Part shown: positions 1 through 5,985 of the stretch, in pieces
How the letters are laid out: the number at the start of each line of letters is the position of its first letter
How positions within the stretch are numbered: position 1 is the first letter of the stretch
From: Planctomycetaceae bacterium
Lineage (GTDB): Bacteria; Planctomycetota; Planctomycetia; Pirellulales; Thermoguttaceae
DNA length: 8,411 nt
Reading direction: 5' to 3'
Assembly (NCBI GenBank): GCA_003509805.1
Contig: DOMV01000108.1
Coordinates: 729-9,139, forward strand
The notes under the pieces: model-generated
Databases searched by the model: none
What the model was told of the DNA's origin: nothing
Seen by the model: the letters and a program-made list of their open reading frames with translations, nothing else
Made by a program: the position numbers and the translations under genes

Positions 1-1
1 A

Positions 2-790
2 AACCTCGCTGCCGGAATTGACTACTCGAAGGGCCCCTACGATCCGGTCAACCAACACGCTTGGATTCACAACGCTCCGCATCCCGCGTTTTGTCCTTCG
101 GAACGTACCGCCTTCGGGATACATTTCAGTTACATGGCCTGTCACGGCGGCGTCGAAACGCCGATCGACACGACGAACAACGGAACTTTTTTCCTGAACA
201 GCCGGTTGCGGAGCCGCGATATTGAAAAAGGAACGTCGCATACGATTTTTCTCGGAGAAGGGGTGACCATCAATTCCTATTTGGCCCGCGGCGGCAGTGC
301 GCCGTCCGGCGGCGCGTACAGCGGGCTCGGCTGGATGTCGGGAACGCCCGGGACCATTCGAAACACCGGATCGCCGATCAACCAGACGTTCCCGACCGCC
401 GTTTGGCCGCTTCCGTTCCGCGACGGCGTGAAACAGATCGACGGGTATCCCTGGAGCACGAACGTGTACGCCGATTCCGATGTCGACACCGGTGAGGCGG
501 CGTCCGACAAGGCGTCCGACAAGGTGTCCGGCAAGGTGTCCGGCAAGGATACCGGCAAGGCGTCCGATAAGGCGGCGGAAAAAGCCGCCGAAGCCGCCGC
601 CGTCCAAAAGCAATTGGATGCGCTTTGGGGAACCGTCATCCCGGAACAGTATTACGTCGGCGGCTACGGTTCCGTTCATCCCCAGGTGTCCAATTTTCTT
701 TTCGGCGACGGTTCCGCGCGTCCGTTAAATCAAATGATCGACCCGGTCGTCTACTCCGATCTCGGACGACGGCACGGCGTCGCCCCGTAA
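2..790 (+). CDS. DUF1559 family protein, 3' part
   Basis: The frame is open from the first full codon of the window to TAA at 788-790, so the gene begins upstream; the first internal Met (134) is not a credible start, because open frame with family-like sequence (NAPHPAFCPSERTAF, then FSYMACHGG) precedes it. The C-terminus carries the H-X9-DG signature of DUF1559 (HPQVSNFLFGDG, about codons 226-237 of the visible part), followed by NQMIDPVVYSDLGRRHG, which resembles the usual family ending. Family knowledge: DUF1559 proteins are abundant in Planctomycetes, usually start with a type IV pilin-like N-terminal segment and are thought to be exported; that end is outside the window. Unusual: a Lys/Ala/Ser low-complexity stretch of about 38 residues lies between the conserved core and the H-X9-DG end. 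The molecular function of the family is not established. Confidence 0.85.
   Translation, partial: NLAAGIDYSKGPYDPVNQHAWIHNAPHPAFCPSERTAFGIHFSYMACHGGVETPIDTTNNGTFFLNSRLRSRDIEKGTSHTIFLGEGVTINSYLARGGSAPSGGAYSGLGWMSGTPGTIRNTGSPINQTFPTAVWPLPFRDGVKQIDGYPWSTNVYADSDVDTGEAASDKASDKVSGKVSGKDTGKASDKAAEKAAEAAAVQKQLDALWGTVIPEQYYVGGYGSVHPQVSNFLFGDGSARPLNQMIDPVVYSDLGRRHGVAP
500..583 (+). repeat. 12-bp in-frame tandem repeat in DUF1559 gene
   Basis: Seven consecutive in-frame 12-bp units encode ASDK, ASDK, VSGK, VSGK, DTGK, ASDK and AAEK, and Ala-rich codons continue to about 607. Units 1 and 2 are identical, as are units 3 and 4, which points to recent stepwise duplication by slippage. The encoded stretch is a charged, probably disordered linker between conserved parts of the protein. 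Confidence 0.85.
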
Positions 791-962
791 TTCGGCGTGT
801 AGGCGAGCGGCGCCGTCGGGAAAAATCGTGATCTCCTGGACCGCACAATCGGGTGAAGCCAGCGCTCTTTTTCAATTGCCGAAATCTTCCGCCGACCCTG
901 TCTTTTTTCGGCTGCCGTTCACACGGCCCGGGTTGTTCCCGTCACGGGTTTTCCCGTCGCGT

Positions 963-1030
963 CTGTTTTCCTGTCGCGCTTGTATGCCCATCGCGCCTGT
1001 TTTTCTGTCGCGCTTGTGTGCCCATCGCGA
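963..1030 (+). repeat. 34-bp tandem duplication
   Basis: Bases 963-996 and 997-1030 are adjacent copies of a 34-bp unit and match at 31 of 34 positions. The core of each is CTGTCGCGCTTG followed by TGCCCATCGCG. Degenerate partial copies of the TTTTCCCGTCGCG part precede it at 931-962, so the array probably grew from a shorter motif. No gene can be assigned to it. Confidence 0.8.
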
Positions 1031-1034
1031 TTGT

Positions 1035-1064
1035 GCGGCTTATAGGGAGTCGCCGTTTTTTTTT
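1035..1064 (+). terminator. Possible intrinsic terminator
   Basis: A short stem, GCGGC (1035-1039) with GTCGC (1049-1053), including one G-U pair and a 9-nt loop, is followed within two bases by nine T residues (1056-1064). It could end transcripts from the DUF1559 gene, but the stem is weak and lies about 245 nt beyond that stop codon. Confidence 0.3.
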
Positions 1065-1186
1065 CGCCAATCGCCTCCTTTGGGACGAAAAAGGGAGTGG
1101 AATGGATTTCCCCCTCAATACGGCGAGGGTTCGGGTACGGATTCCTTTTTTTCCGCCTGCACTTTGCCTATCGGGAGAAAGGTTCC

Positions 1187-1477
1187 ATGCACAAGACGAC
1201 ATTTCGTGTCGTGACGCGCGGCGTCGAGGGAGAGCTGCGCATTCGCGATTACGTTTCCGAAGATGAAATCACCCGTCGACATATCCAGATCGGCGTCGAC
1301 GATTGCAGCACGAATTTGAGTTTGCGCGGCCGCCCCGTGTTCAAGGGATTGATCGGCCCCATGCCCGACGGACACGGCGTGATTCGGTACGAATCGCCCG
1401 AAGTTTTCGAAACCCTGACGAAGGAATGGAGCGGCAACAAGAAGAAAATGCGCACCAGGAAAGTCGCCCGGCACTGA
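1187..1477 (+). CDS. Small protein of unknown function (96 aa)
   Basis: I do not recognise this protein. ATG 1187 is chosen because GGGAGAAAGG (1173-1182) gives a purine-rich Shine-Dalgarno at suitable spacing, and because upstream in-frame codons give low-complexity sequence. It begins MHKTTFRVVTRGVEGELRIR, has a well-mixed middle containing GRPVFKGLIGPMPDGHGVIRYESPEVFETL, and ends in a basic tail (SGNKKKMRTRKVARH). No signal peptide or membrane segment is visible. The mixed composition and the clear ribosome-binding site support a real gene. The basic tail might contact nucleic acid or ribosome, but that is a guess. It stands alone, converging on the glycosyltransferase gene. Confidence 0.7.
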   Translation: MHKTTFRVVTRGVEGELRIRDYVSEDEITRRHIQIGVDDCSTNLSLRGRPVFKGLIGPMPDGHGVIRYESPEVFETLTKEWSGNKKKMRTRKVARH

Positions 1478-1483
1478 TCGGTG

Positions 1484-1501
1484 AAAATGCCGGAAGCGGC
1501 A
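1484..1501 (-). terminator. Probable intrinsic terminator of the glycosyltransferase gene
   Basis: Read on the minus strand, TGCCG (1501-1497), loop CTTC, CGGCA (1492-1488) form a 5-bp GC-rich hairpin directly followed by TTTT (1487-1484). It lies about 47 nt beyond the glycosyltransferase stop, in the short gap between two convergent genes. On the plus strand the same hairpin has no T tract after it, so it suits only the leftward gene. Confidence 0.5.
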
Positions 1502-1547
1502 GGGCGGCTTTCCACTCCCTTCCGGTCACCGCCCCGATTGGGTCGCC

Positions 1548-2726
1548 CTAACTTTTTTTGCCGGCGATTTTGCGATACAGTTCGGCGTATTGTTCCAGGA
1601 TGACCGGTTCGGCAAAATGTTCGCCGACGAAACGCCTGCCGTTTTCGCCCATCCGTTTCCGCACTGCGTCGTCGTCGAGCAGTCGAATGAGGCGCTCGGC
1701 AAATGTCCCGGGATCACGCGGCGGGACGAGGAAGCCGGTTTCTCCCTCCCGGACGATTTCGCCGAGTCCGCCGACGTCCGTGACGACGGCCGGGAGGCCG
1801 ACGGCGGCATATTCGAGCACGGCGTTGGAAAAACTTTCCGAATGACTCGAAAGCGCACCGACGTCGAAGAGCGGCATCATTCGCAACGGATTTTCCAATC
1901 CGCCGCACCAGAGGATGTGACGGTCGATCCGTAATTCCTCGGCCATCTTCCGCAAGTGCGCCAGGTGCTCGGGAAGTTGCTCGCCGACCATCGGGAAATA
2001 CGTTTCGGGATGCGCCGCCAGCACCGCGGGCACCGCTTTCAAAAGCGTTTCATGATCTTTGACGGGGCGCACCGTGGCGACCATTCCGACCAACTTCGCG
2101 CCGGGATCGGCTCCGGGCGGGAACGGCAGCATCGCCCGGCTCATTTTTTTCGCCATCGCCTCGCGCAACCGCTCTTCCGGCAAGGGGTTGCGAATCACCT
2201 CGATGCGATCGAGCGGCGTCCCCTCCAGCCGATGCGCCGCCTGCCGGGCCGCTTCGCTGTTCGCGACGAACCGGGTCCCGAAAAGCCGTAACAACCTGTA
2301 AATCGTGCGGGATTCCCGATTGATATGGTAACCGCAATCGCGTCGGTTCCCGAGCAGGCATCCGCGCCGTGCAAGTCGGGTCGCCAACAGACCGGCCAAT
2401 TCCCCCAACGGGCTGAATGCCTGGACGACGTCGATTTCGTGATCGCCCAGGTAACGGGCCAAATGCCGCAACCGCTTCCACCAGTTCCATTTCCCATGTC
2501 CGTAGAGATCGCCGAACACGAGCGTTTCCGCCGGAAGGCGCGCCGGATCGGTTCCCCGCGTATGCGAAAAGACGATGCAATGCCCCTCGCATCCGTGTCC
2601 CTCGCATCCGTGCCCCTCGAATCCTTTACGGGGAAAATGGCGGAGCAACCAGAAAAGATGTTGTTCCGTCCCTCCGCGGCTGCTTGAGAGATGATCGATC
2701 AGGTAAAGAATGCGTATCGGCGACAT
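1548..2726 (-). CDS. GT4-family glycosyltransferase (392 aa)
   Basis: A GT-B fold, retaining glycosyltransferase related to GT4 enzymes, which move a sugar from a nucleotide-sugar donor to a lipid-linked or polysaccharide acceptor at the cytoplasmic side of the membrane. The N-terminal Rossmann part opens with RILYLIDHL and a GGTEQH loop (residues 18-23). The C-terminal donor-binding part has VATVRPVKDHETLL, the EX7E motif (E297 in SESFSNAVLE, E305), then GLPAVVTDVGGLGEIV and GETGFLVPPRD. ATG 2726 is preferred over a start 13 codons earlier because GGAAGG (complement of 2732-2737) stands five bases before it and the fold begins immediately. Unusual: residues 37-50 form an EGHGC repeat. The sugar and acceptor cannot be told from sequence. 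No other polysaccharide gene is visible, so it appears to be monocistronic. Confidence 0.88.
   Translation of the reverse strand: MSPIRILYLIDHLSSSRGGTEQHLFWLLRHFPRKGFEGHGCEGHGCEGHCIVFSHTRGTDPARLPAETLVFGDLYGHGKWNWWKRLRHLARYLGDHEIDVVQAFSPLGELAGLLATRLARRGCLLGNRRDCGYHINRESRTIYRLLRLFGTRFVANSEAARQAAHRLEGTPLDRIEVIRNPLPEERLREAMAKKMSRAMLPFPPGADPGAKLVGMVATVRPVKDHETLLKAVPAVLAAHPETYFPMVGEQLPEHLAHLRKMAEELRIDRHILWCGGLENPLRMMPLFDVGALSSHSESFSNAVLEYAAVGLPAVVTDVGGLGEIVREGETGFLVPPRDPGTFAERLIRLLDDDAVRKRMGENGRRFVGEHFAEPVILEQYAELYRKIAGKKS
2584..2624 (-). repeat. 15-bp tandem repeat in glycosyltransferase gene
   Basis: Two 15-bp units (2584-2598, 2599-2613), differing at one base, are followed by a partial third unit (2614-2624). 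They keep the frame and encode EGHGC EGHGC EGHC, a His/Cys-rich insertion after the first helix region of the glycosyltransferase. Confidence 0.85.
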
Positions 2727-2773
2727 GGCGACCTTCCGTATGGCAAAAGTCCGTGAAAGCCACACCCACGGTC

Positions 2774-2802
2774 ATGGTAGCACAAACGCGATTCATCCGC
2801 AA
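2774..2802 (-). promoter_or_regulatory. Possible promoter of the glycosyltransferase gene
   Basis: On the minus strand TTGCGG (2802-2797), a 17-nt spacer and TACCAT (2779-2774) resemble sigma70 -35 and -10 boxes. A transcript would start near 2767 and carry a leader of about 40 nt before ATG 2726. The matches to consensus are modest. Confidence 0.35.
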
Positions 2803-2857
2803 GCGACCGTGTCCCACCGTGTGGCACAGGCGGGGGTACTGTCGGACACCGTCTACC

Positions 2858-2885
2858 TTGACACAAGGGGCTTTGCGGGGATAAT
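2858..2885 (+). promoter_or_regulatory. Near-consensus sigma70 promoter of the alaS/defence polycistron
   Basis: TTGACA (2858-2863) is a perfect -35 box. After 16 nt comes GATAAT (2880-2885), five of six matches to the -10 consensus. It points right into the leader of the first alaS remnant and is the only strong promoter seen before the defence genes and alaS. Its position suggests it was the original alaS promoter (inference). Expected transcript start is about 2892. Confidence 0.6.
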
Positions 2886-2891
2886 GATAGG

Positions 2892-3024
2892 GCAACGATA
2901 GGGTTCCAGGGGCGACCGTGACGCCGTTGTGATGTGGTTGTATTCTTACCGTGTTTTCACCGTATTTTCATGGCGGCGCGTCGTCGGCCGACGTGTCCGG
3001 CTTCTGTCTCGTGAAGGAAATCCG
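2892..3024 (+). promoter_or_regulatory. Untranslated leader with short repeats and Shine-Dalgarno
   Basis: About 130 nt separate the predicted transcript start from ATG 3025. The leader holds an 11-bp tandem repeat with one mismatch (ACCGTGTTTTC 2948-2958, ACCGTATTTTC 2959-2969) and a perfect 12-bp palindrome CGTCGGCCGACG (2982-2993). GAAGGA (3013-3018) lies six bases before ATG 3025 and is the best ribosome-binding site among the three alaS starts. No T-box motif or other known riboswitch was recognised. Confidence 0.5.
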
Positions 3025-3068
3025 ATGCCCACGAACGAGTTGCGCGAAAAGCATCCGGTTTTTTTGTT
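3025..3068 (+). repeat. alaS 5'-end repeat, copy A
   Basis: This segment matches the first 14 codons of alaS (6479 onward) at about 30 of the first 41 bases and encodes MPTNELREKHPVF against MQTNELREKYLAF. Similarity begins exactly at the ATG and fades after the T run near 3068; upstream bases do not match copies B or C. Its codons are GC-rich like the host flanks (CCC ACG GAG TTG AAG), so it may be the original chromosomal alaS start (inference). Confidence 0.75.
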
Positions 3069-3108
3069 GTCAAATTCGTGTTCACTCATGACACGCTTAA
3101 ATCCATGA
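3025..3108 (+). CDS. Leader peptide 1 (27 aa), truncated alaS start coupled to the ATPase gene
   Basis: A short frame from ATG 3025 to TGA 3106-3108, preceded by the Shine-Dalgarno GAAGGA at six-base spacing. Residues 1-13 (MPTNELREKHPVF) correspond to the AlaS N-terminus and the remaining 14 are unrelated to AlaS. Its stop overlaps the preferred ATPase start as ATGA (3105-3108), the typical layout for termination-reinitiation. The peptide is far too short to have synthetase function; the likely role is to load ribosomes onto the ATPase message. Whether it is translated is unproven. Confidence 0.55.
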   Translation: MPTNELREKHPVFLLSNSCSLMTRLNP

Positions 3109-4463
3109 CCCGATATCCCACGCTCCACGTCGAGAATTTTGCCGGAATACGCCGGGCGGACATCGAGCTGGCCCCGCTGACGTTGTTTGTCGGCGACAAC
3201 AACAGCGGCAAGACGTACCTGGCGACGCTGATCTGGGGGCTGGATGAGGTGTTGTCTCTTTTTGCCTCAGTGGAGAATGCACCGTCAGAATTGCATCTGT
3301 TGCGTGAATGGATAAACCATGACATGAACACGCAGGATCGCAGAAATAAGTCGTCTCTCGTTATTTCGGAGGACATCCATAACGCGATCGTCAACAGTTT
3401 CAACGAGGTGTTGGCAAGCTCCAATTGGGGTGCGAAATGGATTCAGGATATATTCCAATCAGAATGTATTTCGGCGGGAAAATTTTCGATTGCCATCCCT
3501 TTTCAAGCCGGCAATTCGATTGTTTTAGAGCGTGGGAAAGATTACCATCAATGTCATTTCAAACGCGCCGGCAGGGAGATATGGAGTACACCTGCGAAAG
3601 TATACGATGTTGCGGATACTGATGTCGCAGCTTATATGCTCAATACCGGTGTTTTGGACATACTCTGGAATTACGTCGCTTATTTTTTGAACATCGCTCC
3701 TTTGCGTGCGAAGCGATCCCATTTCCCCGATTCCCGAAGCGGCCTTTTACTCACCTACCGTACCGTTGCCGGCGAATTGCTCAAAGGGAATCATGCGGAC
3801 TACAAATTAACGGCCCCACAGATGTGGTTGATGGCCCAGCTTGCGAATGGCTCCACGAAGGAGCAGACGGCCAATCAGAGCGTTGCCACAATCGTCGAGT
3901 TTATCGAATCAGAAAAGATGATTCGTGGTAAAGTGGTCGTCAAGGAAAACGGATTAAACGAGTATTTTTATACCCCTAAGGAGCTCGGCCAGGAAATACG
4001 GATGAACCTCTCTTCCGGCGTGGTGACGTCGCTGGCTCCGTTTTTGGCGGCGCTCAAATATGGCAGTATCGGCAATCGCTGTTTCATCGAAGAGCCGGAA
4101 ATGTCGTTGCACCCGGAGTTAGAATGGCGGATGGCCCAGGTCTTGGTGCGGCTGGCCAACTCGATTGGCATGGTACTGGCCACCACACATAGTGCCACGA
4201 TTATTCAGCATGTCAATAACATGATTAAGCTGTCCAACCGGGAAGACGGGCGGGAACTGGCGAAAGAGTACGGTTACGAACCGGAGGATATTATTTCCTC
4301 GGATATGGTGCGCATGTATCAGTTCGATGTGAATGAAAATGATGGTATGACGGGAGTTAAGCCATTAGAGCATGGCGTCAACGGTTTTGCTGTGCCGACT
4401 TTTGGGTACTACTTGCGAGAATTAAAAGATCAAATTTGGGCTTTTCAAAATGACGCAGAATGA
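3105..4463 (+). CDS. AAA/ABC-type ATPase (452 aa) paired with a nuclease
   Basis: An SMC/ABC-like ATPase of the AAA_15/AAA_21 type found in many phage-defence operons. The N-terminal beta strands (LHVENFAGIRRADIELAPLTLFVG) lead into Walker A GDNNSGKT (30-37). A helical middle of about 250 residues is followed by a signature-like SSGVVTSLAP (303-312), Walker B CFIEEPE (326-332), a D-loop-like SLHPE (334-338) and the switch histidine H362 in TTHS. No TOPRIM nuclease domain follows, which separates it from OLD proteins. ATG 3105 is chosen because the domain starts at once and the codon overlaps the leader-peptide stop (ATGA). GTG 3078, in frame, would add nine residues but has no ribosome-binding site. 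Its TGA overlaps the next start as ATGA, so ATPase and nuclease probably act together as sensor and effector (inference). Substrate and trigger are unknown. Confidence 0.82.
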   Translation: MTRYPTLHVENFAGIRRADIELAPLTLFVGDNNSGKTYLATLIWGLDEVLSLFASVENAPSELHLLREWINHDMNTQDRRNKSSLVISEDIHNAIVNSFNEVLASSNWGAKWIQDIFQSECISAGKFSIAIPFQAGNSIVLERGKDYHQCHFKRAGREIWSTPAKVYDVADTDVAAYMLNTGVLDILWNYVAYFLNIAPLRAKRSHFPDSRSGLLLTYRTVAGELLKGNHADYKLTAPQMWLMAQLANGSTKEQTANQSVATIVEFIESEKMIRGKVVVKENGLNEYFYTPKELGQEIRMNLSSGVVTSLAPFLAALKYGSIGNRCFIEEPEMSLHPELEWRMAQVLVRLANSIGMVLATTHSATIIQHVNNMIKLSNREDGRELAKEYGYEPEDIISSDMVRMYQFDVNENDGMTGVKPLEHGVNGFAVPTFGYYLRELKDQIWAFQNDAE

Positions 4464-5089
4464 CACTCGTGCAGAATTTTCACAAATACATACAAGGCGT
4501 TGAGTTTGTTCAATCTGTCGCGCAAGGTGACAGATTTGAGCATATTATTTCGGAAAAAGATAAGAGTGGTCTGATGACTTTGGTGGTGGGCATGGATTCG
4601 ATTTCGCATCGAATTGATTTGCCGTCAAAAAAAGTTCTCATCCATCTTTTGAAAAACCAGCGACGCGCCGATAGTGTCATTTGGGAAAAACGTGATGAGA
4701 GCACATACCGACTCCATATTTTTGAACTAAAACGTACCGTTACTGAAGCAAAATGGCAACTCATCAAAGACCAATTTCAAGGAGCGTTTTTTGTCAGTCT
4801 GTGCATTGCCAAAATTTTGGGGCTGGAAGTTGATACGCACGTTGGTTTGTACACCGTTTATTACGAAGACCAACTGGATGCCGTTGATAACTTTACCGAT
4901 AATGCACTGAGTGACGTAGAACCCGATTTGCCGGCCAAGACGAAAAAAGCGATTTTGGAATGGACGAACGATTTGTGTCCCTTCGATTTTACAGGCTATT
5001 TAGGCCAAATCAAATTTCTCCACAAGAAAATTCATCTTCCCAACATCAAGGACGGAATCCCTGTCGGAACGCGCTACATAACAGGTTAG
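4460..5089 (+). CDS. Probable PD-(D/E)XK nuclease, partner of the ATPase (209 aa)
   Basis: I do not recognise a named family. The centre has the arrangement expected of a PD-(D/E)XK nuclease core: D71 in RRADSVIW, then a strand with E89-L-K91 (LHIFELKRT), then a helix with K98 and Q105 (KWQLIKDQFQG). Secondary structure implied by the sequence, strand-turn-strand-helix around these residues, fits the fold. The remainder (HVGLYTVYYEDQLD, a Lys-rich C-terminus) is uncharacterised. It is not a TOPRIM protein of the OLD/AriB/DUF4435 kind, as no EGxxD-like motif is visible. The start overlaps the ATPase stop by four bases (ATGA), which is strong evidence for a functional pair. Expected role: DNA or RNA cleavage controlled by the ATPase (inference). 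An inactive structural role is possible if the motif assignment is wrong. Confidence 0.65.
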   Translation: MTLVQNFHKYIQGVEFVQSVAQGDRFEHIISEKDKSGLMTLVVGMDSISHRIDLPSKKVLIHLLKNQRRADSVIWEKRDESTYRLHIFELKRTVTEAKWQLIKDQFQGAFFVSLCIAKILGLEVDTHVGLYTVYYEDQLDAVDNFTDNALSDVEPDLPAKTKKAILEWTNDLCPFDFTGYLGQIKFLHKKIHLPNIKDGIPVGTRYITG

Positions 5090-5100
5090 TCCAATCTGAG

Positions 5101-5142
5101 TAACACCATGCAAACAAACGAACTTCGCGAAAAACATCTGGC
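5101..5142 (+). repeat. alaS 5'-end repeat, copy B
   Basis: The stretch from TAACACC through ATG 5108 to CTGGC matches 6472-6513 at 40 of 42 positions; the differences are 5116 (A against C) and 5135 (C against T). It includes seven bases before the start codon. The match stops where the methyltransferase start begins, which marks the junction of cassette 2. It encodes MQTNELREKHLA; residue 10 is His as in copy A and Tyr in the full alaS. Confidence 0.9.
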
Positions 5143-5146
5143 ATGA
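5108..5146 (+). CDS. Leader peptide 2 (12 aa), truncated alaS start coupled to the methyltransferase gene
   Basis: ATG 5108 opens the 12-codon frame MQTNELREKHLA, which is the AlaS N-terminus with one change, then stops at TGA 5144-5146. That stop overlaps the methyltransferase start as ATGA (5143-5146). It lies 18 nt after the nuclease stop, with only a weak GAG (5098-5100) as a possible ribosome-binding site. The methyltransferase has no Shine-Dalgarno of its own, so reinitiation after this peptide is the simplest way to translate it (inference). Confidence 0.55.
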   Translation: MQTNELREKHLA

Positions 5147-5985
5147 TCCGTATCAACCAACCGCTAAACCCCGCATCCATTGCCCAGCCCGATCACCTCT
5201 ACGTTGCCGACGCGTTCGACGTTTTGCCGTGCTGCGAGGACGCGGGTTGCGATCTTGTCATCTGCGACGGGCCCTACGGAGTGACGACGAATGATTGGGA
5301 CCGTGTTGCCAATATTCAAGAATTCAACTTGAATCTCATCAAAATTTTCTCGCAAAAATTGAAGCCCGGCGGGGCGTTGTATTTGTTTGGCAAACCGAAT
5401 TGCATCGATTTCATCGATTACCGCCCTTACCTCCATTTGCGGTCGAAAATCGTTTGGTATCAGCCCAGCCGTTTGGCGCAAGGACGGTTGAATTATACGA
5501 ACAATTACGACATCATCTGTTATTTTATCAAAGGAAACAAGCCGAAAACGTACAATTTGGACGACATCCGGGTTGCCCAGCTTGTGGAACTGGAACACCG
5601 CCTCCGTTGTGAACGAGTGCCGTCCGTGAAAAATGGCCGCTACGGAAAAACAAAATTTGATGACCGAGGCAAAAATCCCGGCGACGTTTGGGGAGACATT
5701 AAGCAATTGACCTATAAGTCGCAGGAATTGGTCGGTCGTGAAGCATTGAACACCATCCAAAAGCCGGAACGCTTGATGGAGCGGCTCATTAAAGCCAGTT
5801 CCAACGAAGGCGATCTTGTGCTTGATCCGTTTGCGGGGGTGGGAACGGCTCTGGCGGTTTGCAAAAAACTGGGCAGAAATTTCATTGGCATTGAAAAGAA
5901 CCCCGAATTTGCCGAAATGGCGGAAAAAAGAATAAAATTGGCGGGAAAAGAAATCAAGCAGGGGTTGTTACAGTATGCCGAGTGA
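5143..5985 (+). CDS. DNA methyltransferase, beta-class N6-adenine/N4-cytosine (280 aa)
   Basis: Transfers a methyl group from S-adenosylmethionine to the exocyclic amine of adenine or cytosine in a specific DNA site. Catalytic motif IV comes first (CDGPYG, D42-Y45), then a variable region that probably recognises the target (about 75-190), then motif X-like QKPERLMERLI and the SAM-binding motif I LDPFAGVGTAL (227-237). This IV-to-I order defines the beta class. Motif IV reads DGPY rather than the common DPPY or SPPY. Length is normal for a stand-alone type II enzyme. ATG 5143 overlaps the stop of leader peptide 2. The 3' end overlaps the endonuclease gene by 11 nt, the usual close arrangement of a restriction-modification pair, and placing the methyltransferase first allows host DNA to be protected before cutting begins. 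The recognition site and methylated base are not predictable from sequence. Confidence 0.9.
   Translation: MIRINQPLNPASIAQPDHLYVADAFDVLPCCEDAGCDLVICDGPYGVTTNDWDRVANIQEFNLNLIKIFSQKLKPGGALYLFGKPNCIDFIDYRPYLHLRSKIVWYQPSRLAQGRLNYTNNYDIICYFIKGNKPKTYNLDDIRVAQLVELEHRLRCERVPSVKNGRYGKTKFDDRGKNPGDVWGDIKQLTYKSQELVGREALNTIQKPERLMERLIKASSNEGDLVLDPFAGVGTALAVCKKLGRNFIGIEKNPEFAEMAEKRIKLAGKEIKQGLLQYAE

Larger units (their letters stand above)
791..1186. other. Intergenic region without a supported gene
   Basis: This gap of about 400 bp separates the DUF1559 gene from the 96-aa protein. The overlapping frames that cross it give Arg/Phe/Pro/Ser-rich low-complexity translations and end inside the next gene in other frames, so none is called. 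It contains a 34-bp tandem duplication (963-1030), weaker upstream echoes of its core (931-946 and 947-962) and a possible terminator at 1035-1064. The last bases before 1187 carry the ribosome-binding site of the next gene. No convincing -35/-10 pair was found. Confidence 0.6.

Noticed and set aside
931..1030. CRISPR array
   Set aside because: The repeat units are directly adjacent with no unique spacers.
828..1266. Overlapping plus-strand frames in the 791-1186 gap
   Set aside because: Their translations are Arg/Phe/Ser-rich low complexity generated by the tandem repeat, with no clear ribosome-binding site, and they run into the 96-aa gene in another frame.
2892..3024. T-box riboswitch controlling alaS
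   Set aside because: No T-box core sequence or terminator-antiterminator pair is visible in the leader.
3078..3104. GTG 3078 as the start of the ATPase gene
   Set aside because: It has no ribosome-binding site, the extra nine residues precede the first beta strand without adding to the fold, and ATG 3105 forms an ATGA overlap with the leader frame just as seen for the methyltransferase.
3105..5089. OLD-family, Gabija or PARIS system
   Set aside because: The ATPase has no C-terminal TOPRIM domain, no helicase is adjacent, and the partner protein shows a D...ExK pattern rather than a TOPRIM motif.
5164..5760. 198-codon minus-strand frame opposite the methyltransferase
   Set aside because: The plus strand encodes recognisable methyltransferase motifs across the whole interval; the antisense translation shows no family features.
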